7,865 nt of DNA from Candidatus Luteimonas excrementigallinarum (lineage in GTDB: Bacteria > Pseudomonadota > Gammaproteobacteria > Xanthomonadales > Xanthomonadaceae), in NCBI GenBank assembly GCA_019115725.1, contig DXCY01000054.1, forward strand, positions 1-7,865. The letters are read 5' to 3'. How positions within the stretch are numbered: the first letter of the stretch is position 1; every line of letters starts with the position of its first letter. Below are positions 1 through 5,649 of the stretch, piece by piece. The position numbers were made by a program, and so were the translations under genes. The notes beneath the pieces are model-generated. The model was not told the DNA's origin. It ran no database searches and saw nothing but the letters and a program-made list of their open reading frames with translations.

Positions 1-1
1 A

Positions 2-586
2 TTGCTGACCAGCCTGTGCGGCCGCGTGGACCAGATGATCGTGGGCGGCGGCATCGCCAATACCTTCATTGCCGCGGCCGGCCATCCGGTGGGCAAGTCG
101 CTGCACGAGCCGGATCTGATCGATACCGCCCGTGAAATCCTGGATCGCGCGCGAGGCCAGGATGCCGACATCCCGCTGCCTGTCGACGTGGTGGTGGCCA
201 CGGCCTTTGCCGCAGACGCCAAGGCAGTGGTCAAGCCGGTCGACGAAGTGGCCGAGGACGAGATGATCCTCGATATCGGCCCGCGCACCGCCAAGCGCTA
301 TGCCGAGCTGATCGGTCAGGCCGGCACCCTGGTGTGGAACGGCCCGGTGGGCGTGTTCGAGTTCGACGCCTTCGGTCGTGGCACCGAGGTCGTGGCCCGG
401 GCCATCGCCAAGTCGCATGCGTTCTCGATTGCCGGCGGTGGCGATACCCTGGCCGCGGTGGAGAAGTACGGCATTGGCGGCGACATCGGCTACATCTCGA
501 CCGGTGGCGGCGCGTTCCTGGAATTCCTCGAAGGTCGCCAGCTGCCTGCGGTGGCGGCGCTCAAGCAGCGCTCGCCGGACAGCTGA
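2..586 (+). CDS. pgk: Phosphoglycerate kinase, C-terminal half (5' end outside window)
   Basis: Phosphoglycerate kinase catalyses the reversible, ATP-forming transfer of phosphate from 1,3-bisphosphoglycerate to ADP in cytosolic glycolysis. About 194 residues are present, roughly half of the usual ~390, covering the nucleotide-binding C-terminal domain. Counting the codon at base 2 as residue 1, the family signatures run in order: GGGIANTF (15-22), DIGP (91-94), NGPVGVFE (113-120), the glycine-rich GGGDT (145-149) and STGGGAFLEFLEG (166-178). The last two shape the phosphate and helix-dipole region of the active site. The reading frame is open from the left edge, so the leucine at base 2 is internal and not a start. 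The gene ends at TGA 584-586, and pykA follows after 48 bases on the same strand with no clear terminator, so co-transcription is likely. In xanthomonads pgk usually follows the glyceraldehyde-3-phosphate dehydrogenase gene, which would lie to the left (inference). Family identity is near certain. Confidence 0.97.
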   Translation: MLTSLCGRVDQMIVGGGIANTFIAAAGHPVGKSLHEPDLIDTAREILDRARGQDADIPLPVDVVVATAFAADAKAVVKPVDEVAEDEMILDIGPRTAKRYAELIGQAGTLVWNGPVGVFEFDAFGRGTEVVARAIAKSHAFSIAGGGDTLAAVEKYGIGGDIGYISTGGGAFLEFLEGRQLPAVAALKQRSPDS

Positions 587-623
587 GGCGAGCGGCTTTG
601 TGCTAGGTTTCCGGGCGATCACC

Positions 624-638
624 GGAGACCGCATGTGA
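624..638 (+). promoter_or_regulatory. pykA ribosome binding site with overlapping ATG-TGA start-stop
   Basis: A Shine-Dalgarno core GGAG (624-627) lies 7 bases before the GTG at 635, which begins the pykA frame. An out-of-frame ATG (633-635) shares its G with that GTG and is followed at once by TGA (636-638). No in-frame ATG is suitably placed, so GTG 635 is the supported start. The SD is 5 bases from the ATG and 7 from the GTG, so ribosomes could in principle engage either codon. Confidence 0.7.
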
Positions 639-2101
639 CAGTACACCAGCGCCGTACCCGCATCCTTGCCACCCTCGGCCCGGCCAGTGATGCGCCGGGC
701 GTGCTCGAAGCCCTGTTCAAGGCGGGCGTCGACGCGGTACGGCTGAACTTTTCCCACGGCAATCGCGATGAGCACCGTGCCCGCGCTGCCGCGGTCCGCG
801 AGACGGCCGCACGCGTGGGCAAGGAAGTCGGGATCCTGGCCGACCTGCCGGGCCCCAAGATCCGCATCGACCGCTTTGGCGAGGGCCGCGTGGAACTCCA
901 GGCCGGCCAGCGCTTTGACCTGGTGGCCGACGGCTCGGTGGAGTCGGGCGATGCCAGCCAGGTGGGCGTGAGCTACGCCCAGCTGCCGCAGGACCTGGGC
1001 GTGGACGACGTGCTGCTGCTCGATGACGGCATCGTGCAGCTGCGGGTGGAGGCGATCGACGGCGCCCGCATCATCACCCGCGTCCTCAATGACAGCCCGC
1101 TGTCCGACCGCAAGGGCCTCAATCGCCTGGGCGGCGGCCTGTCGCTGGGCGCGCTGACCGCGGAGGATCGCGAGTGGATCGGCTTTGCCGCCGAGCTGGG
1201 CGTGGACTTCATCGCCGTCTCGTTCTGCCGCAGCGCGGCCGACATGCAGGAGGCCCGCAGCCTTGCCCGTGCCGCCGGCTCGGACGCCTCGATGGTGTCG
1301 AAGATCGAGCGCGCCGAGGCCATTGAAAACCTCGGCGAGATCATCGATGCCAGCGACGTGGTGATGGTGGCCCGCGGCGACCTGGGCGTGGAGATCGGCG
1401 ATGCCGAACTGCCCGGCCTGCAGAAGAAGATCATCCGCGAATCGCTGGCCCGCAACCGGGTGGTGATCACCGCCACCCAGATGCTGCAATCCATGGTCGA
1501 GAGTCCCATCCCCACCCGCGCCGAGGTGCTGGACGTGGCCAACTCGGTCATCGACGGCACTGACGCGGTGATGCTCTCGGCCGAAACCGCCGCCGGCCAC
1601 TACCCGGTGCGCGCAGTGGAGGCCATGGCACGGGTGTGCGTGGGTGCCGAGCGCCAGTTCACCCATGACGTGGATTTCGGCAAGACCGGCGGCAACATGG
1701 AGCGCGCCGACCAGGCCATCGCGATGGCGGCCATGTTCCTGAGCGAGCACATCGGCGTGCGGGCGATCGTGGCCATGACCGAGTCCGGCGGCACCGCCCG
1801 CTACCTGTCGCGCTTCCGCGCGGGCGCGCCGATCTATGCGTTCTCCCGCCACGCCGATGCGCGCCGGCGCATGGCGCTGATGCGCGATGTGTTCCCGATC
1901 GATTACGACACCCGCGGCCAGACCCCGCGCGAAGCGGCGCGCGGCAGCGTGGCGCGCCTGGTAGAGGACGGGCTGCTGAGCGACGGCGAGCGGGTCATCT
2001 TCACCAGCGGCGAGCACATGGAAACGCTGGGCGCCACCAACACCCTGCGCCTGCTGCAGGTGGGCGAGGGCGGCCGCGCCGAGGGGCTGGGCGAACTCTA
2101 G
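635..2101 (+). CDS. pykA: Pyruvate kinase, type II (PykA-like)
   Basis: Pyruvate kinase transfers phosphate from phosphoenolpyruvate to ADP, giving pyruvate and ATP, the last step of glycolysis in the cytosol. The 488 residues match the usual length. The barrel A domain starts with RRTRILATLGPAS; R36 and NFSHG (38-42) bind substrate and cation. The B domain lid spans about 72-170. K223 in SKIERAEAIE is the catalytic lysine, E225 and D249 (ARGDLG, 246-251) are metal ligands, and T281 lies in ITATQML. PTRAEVLDVAN (292-302) and the DAVMLSAETA block are diagnostic. The C-terminal regulatory domain follows from about 350. Overall similarity, including ADL-GPKIR and LNRLGGGLS, is closer to E. coli PykA than PykF. 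K75 replaces the glutamate (Glu117 in muscle enzyme) linked to K+ dependence, so a K+-independent enzyme is predicted. The GTG start is chosen from the SD at 624-627. The gene probably shares a transcript with pgk. Confidence 0.97.
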   Translation: MTVHQRRTRILATLGPASDAPGVLEALFKAGVDAVRLNFSHGNRDEHRARAAAVRETAARVGKEVGILADLPGPKIRIDRFGEGRVELQAGQRFDLVADGSVESGDASQVGVSYAQLPQDLGVDDVLLLDDGIVQLRVEAIDGARIITRVLNDSPLSDRKGLNRLGGGLSLGALTAEDREWIGFAAELGVDFIAVSFCRSAADMQEARSLARAAGSDASMVSKIERAEAIENLGEIIDASDVVMVARGDLGVEIGDAELPGLQKKIIRESLARNRVVITATQMLQSMVESPIPTRAEVLDVANSVIDGTDAVMLSAETAAGHYPVRAVEAMARVCVGAERQFTHDVDFGKTGGNMERADQAIAMAAMFLSEHIGVRAIVAMTESGGTARYLSRFRAGAPIYAFSRHADARRRMALMRDVFPIDYDTRGQTPREAARGSVARLVEDGLLSDGERVIFTSGEHMETLGATNTLRLLQVGEGGRAEGLGEL

Positions 2102-2153
2102 GCCCTGCGCCTGGCACCGCTCCGGGAAGATCGGGGCGGACCTGGCGCCCGGC

Positions 2154-2180
2154 TTGGGGGCGGGTGCCCGGGACTATACT
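2154..2180 (+). promoter_or_regulatory. Candidate sigma-70 promoter for fba
   Basis: TATACT at 2175-2180 matches five of six bases of the TATAAT -10 consensus. It stands out in a GC-rich gap, 38 bases before the fba ATG. The best -35 is weak: TTGGGG at 2154-2159 with a short 15-base spacer. Transcription would start near 2187, giving a leader of about 32 bases. The site suggests that fba can be expressed separately from pgk-pykA. Confidence 0.5.
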
Positions 2181-2218
2181 GGCGGCCCGCCGCGCCGGCG
2201 TTACCGGAACACTCCCCC

Positions 2219-3229
2219 ATGAGCATCGAAGATCTTGCACAGACCGCCCAGGCCCTGGTGGCCGCGGGCAAGGGCATCATTGCCCTGGACGAATCGCCGG
2301 CCACGCTGGGCAAGCGCTTCGAAGCGGTGGGCGTAGCCAATTCCGGCGACAACCGCCGCGCCTGGCGCGAGGTGGTGCTGACCACGCCGGGGCTGGGCGA
2401 ATACATCAGCGGCGCGATCCTGCACGAGGAAACCCTGCGCCAGTCCAGCGCGGACGGCGTGTCTTTCGCGCAGGTGCTGGCCGGCGCCGGGATCCTGCCC
2501 GGCATCAAGGTGGATACCGGCACCCATCCGCTGGCGGGCTTTCCCGGCGAGACGGTGACCGAGGGCCTGGACGGGCTGCGCGGCCGGTTGAAGGAGGCCT
2601 ACCGCCTGGGCGCGCGCTTCGCCAAGTGGCGGGCGGTGATCCGGATCGGCGAGGACACCCCGTCGGGTACCTGCATCGATGCCAACGCCCATGCCCTGGC
2701 CCGCTACGCCGCACTGTGCCAGGAGCAGGGACTGGTGCCGATTGTCGAGCCGGAAGTGCTGATGGACGGCGATCACGACATCGAGTCCTGCTATGAGGTG
2801 ACCGAGATCACCCTGCGCGGCCTGTTCGATGCGCTGTACAACCAGCAGGTGATGTTCGAGGGCACGATCCTCAAGGCCTCGATGGTGCTGCCCGGCAGCG
2901 ACTGCGCGGAACAGGCCGAGGTGGACGAAGTGGCCGAGGCGACACTGATGTGCCTGCGCTCGGCCGTGCCGGCGATCCTGCCGGGCATCGTGTTCCTGTC
3001 AGGCGGCCAGTCGGACGAGGATGCCACCGCGCACCTGGATGCGATGAACCGCCTGCGTCCGCATCCGTGGCCGCTGTCGTTCTCCTACGGCCGCGCCATG
3101 CAGCAGGCGGCGCTGAAGGTGTGGGCGGGCAATCCGGCCGGCCAAGCCGGCAAGGCCCAGGAGATCCTGCTGGGCCGCGCCCGCGCCAACAGCCTCGCCG
3201 CCCTCGGTGAGTGGGACGGCCAGGGCTGA
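2219..3229 (+). CDS. fba: Fructose-bisphosphate aldolase, class I (Schiff-base type)
   Basis: This enzyme reversibly cleaves fructose 1,6-bisphosphate to dihydroxyacetone phosphate and glyceraldehyde 3-phosphate. The 336 residues fit the metal-independent class I family best known from eukaryotes (about 340-365), not the zinc class II enzyme or the archaeal-like FbaB of E. coli. Active-site residues visible, with rabbit aldolase equivalents: D24 in ALDES (Asp33), K97 in GIKVD (Lys107), K136 in RFAKWR (Lys146), E178 in IVEPEV (Glu187), K219 in EGTILK (Schiff-base Lys229), GGQS 262-265 and R292 in FSYGRA (Arg303). The eukaryotic C-terminal tyrosine tail is not obvious; the protein ends EWDGQG. 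The ATG at 2219 has only a weak SD (GGA at 2206-2208, 10 bases away) after a CCCCC tract. It follows pykA on the same strand and has its own likely promoter. Its stop codon lies inside the first unit of a 36-base tandem repeat. The family call is very secure; the gene symbol is only generic. Confidence 0.96.
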   Translation: MSIEDLAQTAQALVAAGKGIIALDESPATLGKRFEAVGVANSGDNRRAWREVVLTTPGLGEYISGAILHEETLRQSSADGVSFAQVLAGAGILPGIKVDTGTHPLAGFPGETVTEGLDGLRGRLKEAYRLGARFAKWRAVIRIGEDTPSGTCIDANAHALARYAALCQEQGLVPIVEPEVLMDGDHDIESCYEVTEITLRGLFDALYNQQVMFEGTILKASMVLPGSDCAEQAEVDEVAEATLMCLRSAVPAILPGIVFLSGGQSDEDATAHLDAMNRLRPHPWPLSFSYGRAMQQAALKVWAGNPAGQAGKAQEILLGRARANSLAALGEWDGQG

Positions 3230-3294
3230 CCCACCCGCCGGAGCGTGGCAGTAGGTCGGGGTTGAGCCACTCGCCGGAGTGTGGCCGCAGGTCG
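3223..3294 (+). repeat. 36-bp tandem duplication at the fba 3' end
   Basis: Two adjacent 36-base units, 3223-3258 and 3259-3294, agree at 30 of 36 positions by hand alignment. The first unit contains the fba stop TGA (3227-3229). Each unit ends in a GTAG- or GCAG-type REP head plus the start of its first stem arm. The first head (GTAG 3251-3254, GTCGGGG 3255-3261) has no matching second arm and looks like a truncated REP. The second continues into a complete stem-loop. There are only two copies and no spacers. Confidence 0.75.
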
Positions 3295-3310
3295 GGGCTA
3301 CGCCCCCGAC
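3287..3310 (+). repeat. REP-like stem-loop (GTAG-type), plus orientation
   Basis: The element has a four-base head GCAG (3287-3290, a variant of GTAG), a perfect 7-bp stem GTCGGGG/CCCCGAC (3291-3297 and 3304-3310) and a 6-base loop (3298-3303). Short GTAG-headed stem-loops are the REP class described in Stenotrophomonas and other gammaproteobacteria and are mobilised in trans by REP-associated tyrosine transposases; no such gene is in this window. It could also act as a weak transcription barrier between the convergent genes, but no T-tract follows. Confidence 0.7.
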
Positions 3311-3354
3311 GTCCCGCGAGTCATGCATCCCGATGGGGACCCGGCCTCCCTCGC

Positions 3355-3378
3355 GTCGGCCGCGCAGGGCCGACCTAC
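3355..3378 (-). repeat. REP-like stem-loop (GTAG-type), minus orientation, overlapping the cysK stop
   Basis: Read on the minus strand this is GTAG (3378-3375), GTCGGCC, a 6-base loop and GGCCGAC. It has exactly the same 4+7+6+7 architecture as the element at 3287-3310, in inverted orientation and 44 bases away, with heads facing outward as in paired REPs. The TAG of its head is the stop codon of cysK (3377-3375). The two stems differ in sequence (GTCGGGG against GTCGGCC), but each is perfectly self-complementary, which supports selection on the fold. Confidence 0.75.
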
Positions 3379-4328
3379 AGGCCGGCGAGCCACTCGTCGT
3401 CGGAGCCTTCGTTCACGTCCTGGAACAGCGGCGTGGAGAAGTAGCGCTCGCCGGTATCGGGCAGCATCGCCAGGATCACCGAGCCGGCTTCCGCACCCTC
3501 GGCAACGCGCAGCGCCGCGGCCACCGTGGCCCCGGCCGAGATGCCGGTAAAGATGCCTTCCTCGGCGGCCAGCCGCCGCGCGGTGGCAATGGCGTCATCG
3601 TCGCTGACCGAAACCACCCGGTCGGCGGCATCGGGATTGAGCACCTCGGGCACGAAATCCGGGGTCCAGCCCTGGATCTTGTGGGAGGCCCAGTCGCGGC
3701 CCTGCAGCATCGCGGCGCTGGCCGGCTCCGCGGCTACCGTTTCCACGCCTGGGCGCGCCACCTTGAGCACCTCGCCCACGCCGGTGAGGGTGCCGCCCGT
3801 GCCCCAGCCGGTCACGAAGTGGTCAAGCCGGCGGCCGGCGAAGTCCTGCAGGATCTCGGCGGCGGTGGTCTGCCGGTGCCAGGCCGGGTTGGCGGCATTG
3901 GTGAACTGGCTGGCCAGGAACCAGCCGTGTTCCTCGGCCAGTTCGCGCGCGCGACGCACCATGCCGGTACCGCGCTCGGCGGCCGGGGTCAGGATCACCC
4001 GCGCGCCGTAGGCACGCATCAGCTTGCGCCGCTCAACCGAGAAGGTTTCCACCATCGTGGCCACGAACTTGTAGCCGCGCGCCGCACACACCATGGCCAG
4101 GGCCACGCCGGTGTTGCCGGAGGTGGCTTCCACCACCGTGTCGCCGGGCTTGAGCAGGCCTTTTTCCTCGGCATCGAGGATGATGGCCAGGGCCAGCCGG
4201 TCCTTGACCGAGCCGCCGGGGTTGAAGCTTTCCACCTTCGCGTACAGGCTGACGTGGTCGGGGGCGAGGCGGTGCAGGCGTACGATCGGGGTTCTTCCGA
4301 TCGTATCCAGGATGGATTCGTGGATCAT
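3375..4328 (-). CDS. cysK: Cysteine synthase (O-acetylserine sulfhydrylase)
   Basis: This cytosolic PLP enzyme makes L-cysteine from O-acetyl-L-serine and sulfide. The protein has 317 residues, a normal length. Fold-type II markers are clear: K42 in NPGGSVKDR forms the PLP Schiff base, TSGNTG (69-74) is the substrate/asparagine loop, GTGGT (176-180) cradles the PLP phosphate, HKIQG (216-220) is typical of CysK, SAGA (264-267) supplies the serine facing the PLP ring nitrogen, and LPDTGERY (289-296) lies near the end. ATG 4328 is chosen because GGAG (4339-4336) sits 7 bases upstream and the product then begins MIHESILDTIGRTPIVRL as in relatives. An upstream in-frame ATG at 4415 would add 29 arginine- and proline-rich residues and would place the likely -10 inside the gene. 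The gene is convergent with fba and divergent from the pump genes. CysM is the alternative, but HKIQG and overall similarity favour CysK. The stop TAG is provided by a REP head. Confidence 0.93.
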   Translation of the reverse strand: MIHESILDTIGRTPIVRLHRLAPDHVSLYAKVESFNPGGSVKDRLALAIILDAEEKGLLKPGDTVVEATSGNTGVALAMVCAARGYKFVATMVETFSVERRKLMRAYGARVILTPAAERGTGMVRRARELAEEHGWFLASQFTNAANPAWHRQTTAAEILQDFAGRRLDHFVTGWGTGGTLTGVGEVLKVARPGVETVAAEPASAAMLQGRDWASHKIQGWTPDFVPEVLNPDAADRVVSVSDDDAIATARRLAAEEGIFTGISAGATVAAALRVAEGAEAGSVILAMLPDTGERYFSTPLFQDVNEGSDDEWLAGL

Positions 4329-4357
4329 GGGGCAGCTCCGGTTCAGGGGGGAGTCCG

Positions 4358-4375
4358 GGCGACGACAGCGCCGCC
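4358..4375 (-). other. Possible hairpin in the cysK leader RNA
   Basis: On the minus strand, GGCGGCG (4375-4369) can pair with CGUCGCC (4364-4358) as a 7-bp stem with one G-U pair and a CUGU loop. It would lie in the predicted cysK leader, about 30 bases before the ATG. In GC-rich DNA such a stem can arise by chance, and no known riboswitch is recognised here. Confidence 0.3.
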
Positions 4376-4392
4376 TGCGGGGGGCAGGCCCG

Positions 4393-4398
4393 AGTGTA
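4393..4398 (-). promoter_or_regulatory. Candidate -10 element of the cysK promoter
   Basis: Read on the minus strand, 4398-4393 is TACACT (four of six to TATAAT, with both essential A2 and T6) in the context GTTACACT. No good -35 lies 16-18 bases upstream, so an activator such as CysB could be needed (known for cys genes in enterobacteria; here inference). Transcription would start near 4386, leaving a leader of about 58 bases. Confidence 0.4.
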
Positions 4399-4400
4399 AC

Positions 4401-4438
4401 GTGCAGGCAGGCCATCGGTTGACAGGGCCGGTGCAGGC
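4401..4438. repeat. Pair of GTGCAGGC direct repeats, 30 bp apart
   Basis: GTGCAGGC occurs at 4401-4408 and again at 4431-4438, in the shared longer context GTGCAGGC-N2-GCC/CGCC. The 30-base period is close to three helical turns, so a protein could meet both sites on one DNA face. They lie between the two divergent -10 candidates. An orphan TTGACA (4419-4424) sits between them with no suitable -10 at 16-18 bases. Confidence 0.35.
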
Positions 4439-4441
4439 CCG

Positions 4442-4461
4442 CCTGTGCCTGACGGCACAGG
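4442..4461. promoter_or_regulatory. Perfect inverted repeat, candidate operator of the RND pump genes
   Basis: CCTGTGCC (4442-4449) and GGCACAGG (4454-4461) form a perfect 8+8 inverted repeat around TGAC. With one bulged G the symmetry extends to CCGCC/GGCGG (4439-4443 and 4461-4465). It abuts the place where the -35 of the pump promoter should be, 20 bases before TAGAAT. RND pump operons are commonly controlled by TetR-, MarR- or LysR-type regulators that bind such dyads (general knowledge). No regulator gene is in the window, so the binder is unknown. Confidence 0.5.
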
Positions 4462-4465
4462 GCGG

Positions 4466-4475
4466 TGACATGTCA
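4466..4475. promoter_or_regulatory. 10-bp palindrome TGACATGTCA beside the pump promoter
   Basis: This perfect 10-base palindrome lies 4 bases after the 8+8 inverted repeat and 6 bases before the TAGAAT -10 element, within the region RNA polymerase would cover. It may be a second operator half or an independent site. A 10-base palindrome can occur by chance, so confidence rests mainly on its position. Confidence 0.35.
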
Positions 4476-4481
4476 AGCCTC

Positions 4482-4487
4482 TAGAAT
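4482..4487 (+). promoter_or_regulatory. Candidate -10 element for the pump operon
   Basis: TAGAAT matches five of six bases of the -10 consensus in otherwise GC-rich DNA. No recognisable -35 stands 16-18 bases upstream (about 4458-4465). Transcription from here would begin near 4494 and leave a leader of about 25 bases before ATG 4519, which also argues against the upstream GTG at 4465 as the start. Confidence 0.5.
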
Positions 4488-4518
4488 CGGTGGGGTTGCC
4501 GTTTTCCCTCCCCCAGGT

Positions 4519-5649
4519 ATGCAGACTCCCCCGATCCGATCCCGCCGCCCGTTGTTCCTGTCCGTACTTCTGCTGGCAGCCGGGCTCACCCTGTCCGCGT
4601 GCGGGGGCAGTGAGGCGCCGGGTGGTGGCAGGCAGGTGGCGACCGCCACCGTCACCACCGCGCTGGTGGCCAATGAGCACTGGAACGACACCATCGACGC
4701 GCTGGGCACCGTGGCCGCGCGCGAATCGGTGGTGGTGACCGCCAAGGTCAGCGAAACCGTGCAGCAGGTGCATTTTGAAAGCGGCGACATGGTGGAAGCC
4801 GGCGCCGTGCTGGTGACCCTCAGCGGCGACCAGCAGCAGGCGGCCTTGAATGCGGCGGTCGCCTCGGCCAACGAGGCCGACCGGCTGTTCCAGCGCCAGG
4901 AGCAGCTGGCCGAGCAGCAGCTGATCGCCAGCGCGCTGCTGGATACCCAGCGCGCCACCCGCGATGCGGCCCGCGCGCGGGTGGCTGAAATCCGCGCCAA
5001 CCTCGGTGACCGCTCGATCCGCGCGCCGTTTGCCGGGGTGCTGGGGATCCGCCGGGTGAGCCCCGGTGCACTGGTGCAGCCGGGAACCGAAATCGCTTCG
5101 CTGGACGATATTTCCCGCGTGTACGTGGACTTCCCCGTGCCCGAAGTGCAGCTGGCCCACCTGGCCCGCGGCCAGCAGCTGACCGGGCGCAGCTCGGCCT
5201 GGCCGGGCCGCGACTTCGGCGGTGAAGTGGCGATGATCGATTCGCGGGTGGATCCGAACACCCGCGCGGTCACCGTGCGCGGCAGCTTCCCCAACGCCGA
5301 TCGCGAACTGCGCCCGGGCATGCTGATCCGGGTGCGCCTGGACCGTCCGGCGCGCGAGGCGCTGGTGGTGCCCGAGATCGCCGTGGTGCAGGTGGGCCGC
5401 GACACGTTCGTGTACCGGGTGCGCGATGACCAGACCGTGGAACAGGTGCGCATCCAGGTGGGGGCCCGCGTGGCCGGCCGGGCCGAAGTGGTCGATGGGC
5501 TGGCGCCGGGTGACCGGATCGTGGTGGATGGCACCGGCAAGCTGCGCCCCGGCCTGGAGATCGTGGATGTCAGCCCCGACGCCTACGAGGAATCGCCCGC
5601 GTCGTCCGGTGACGACCGTCCGCTGGATGAGGACGCCGTTATCCAGTAG
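4519..5649 (+). CDS. RND efflux pump periplasmic adaptor lipoprotein (membrane fusion protein)
   Basis: The adaptor would bridge the inner-membrane RND transporter encoded next to it and an outer-membrane channel. The 376 residues begin with a lipoprotein signal: basic n-region (R7, R9, R10), hydrophobic stretch 11-24 and lipobox LSAC (25-28), so C28 is probably lipidated. After a Gly-rich linker come the first lipoyl half (about 64-104), a helical hairpin rich in Q, A and E (about 105-163), the second lipoyl half with SIRAPFAGVLG (166-176), a beta-barrel (about 200-275) including DPNTRAVTVRG (245-255), and the membrane-proximal domain (about 280-350) with VVPEIAVV. The end (356-376) is acidic and probably disordered. 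ATG 4519 has no proper SD; only AGG one base away. An in-frame GTG at 4465 would add 18 residues and break the signal-peptide pattern. The family is sure; the specific pump and its substrates cannot be named from sequence alone. Confidence 0.93.
   Translation: MQTPPIRSRRPLFLSVLLLAAGLTLSACGGSEAPGGGRQVATATVTTALVANEHWNDTIDALGTVAARESVVVTAKVSETVQQVHFESGDMVEAGAVLVTLSGDQQQAALNAAVASANEADRLFQRQEQLAEQQLIASALLDTQRATRDAARARVAEIRANLGDRSIRAPFAGVLGIRRVSPGALVQPGTEIASLDDISRVYVDFPVPEVQLAHLARGQQLTGRSSAWPGRDFGGEVAMIDSRVDPNTRAVTVRGSFPNADRELRPGMLIRVRLDRPAREALVVPEIAVVQVGRDTFVYRVRDDQTVEQVRIQVGARVAGRAEVVDGLAPGDRIVVDGTGKLRPGLEIVDVSPDAYEESPASSGDDRPLDEDAVIQ

Noticed and set aside
2145..2167. Hairpin after pykA as a terminator
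   Set aside because: The 7-bp stem (one G-T pair) with a 9-base loop has no T-tract and overlaps the candidate fba promoter.
3223..3294. CRISPR-like repeat because of the 36-base unit length
   Set aside because: There are only two directly adjacent copies, no spacers and no cas genes; the units include a gene end and REP heads.
4329..4415. Upstream ATG (4415) for cysK, adding 29 residues
   Set aside because: The extension is Arg/Pro-rich and not typical of cysteine synthases, the likely -10 lies within it, and ATG 4328 has a well-spaced GGAG.
4419..4424. Perfect TTGACA as a -35 box
   Set aside because: No acceptable -10 sequence lies 16-18 bases downstream on the plus strand; the expected place reads CCTGTG.
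3279..4484. 401-residue plus-strand open frame opposite cysK
   Set aside because: Its composition (His, Gly, Arg, Gln rich) is typical of antisense frames in high-GC DNA. The minus-strand cysK has all catalytic motifs of its family.
4465..4518. Upstream GTG start for the adaptor, adding 18 residues
   Set aside because: It would bury the lipoprotein signal peptide behind a non-signal extension and place the TAGAAT element inside the gene. Its upstream sequence has no convincing SD.
4033..5160. 375-residue minus-strand open frame spanning the cysK start, the divergent region and the adaptor
   Set aside because: It crosses two real genes in wrong frames and has no recognisable domain or conserved start context.
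4473..5540. 355-residue minus-strand open frame inside the adaptor gene
   Set aside because: It is Ser/Arg/Thr-rich low-complexity translation, a shadow of the lipoprotein adaptor frame.
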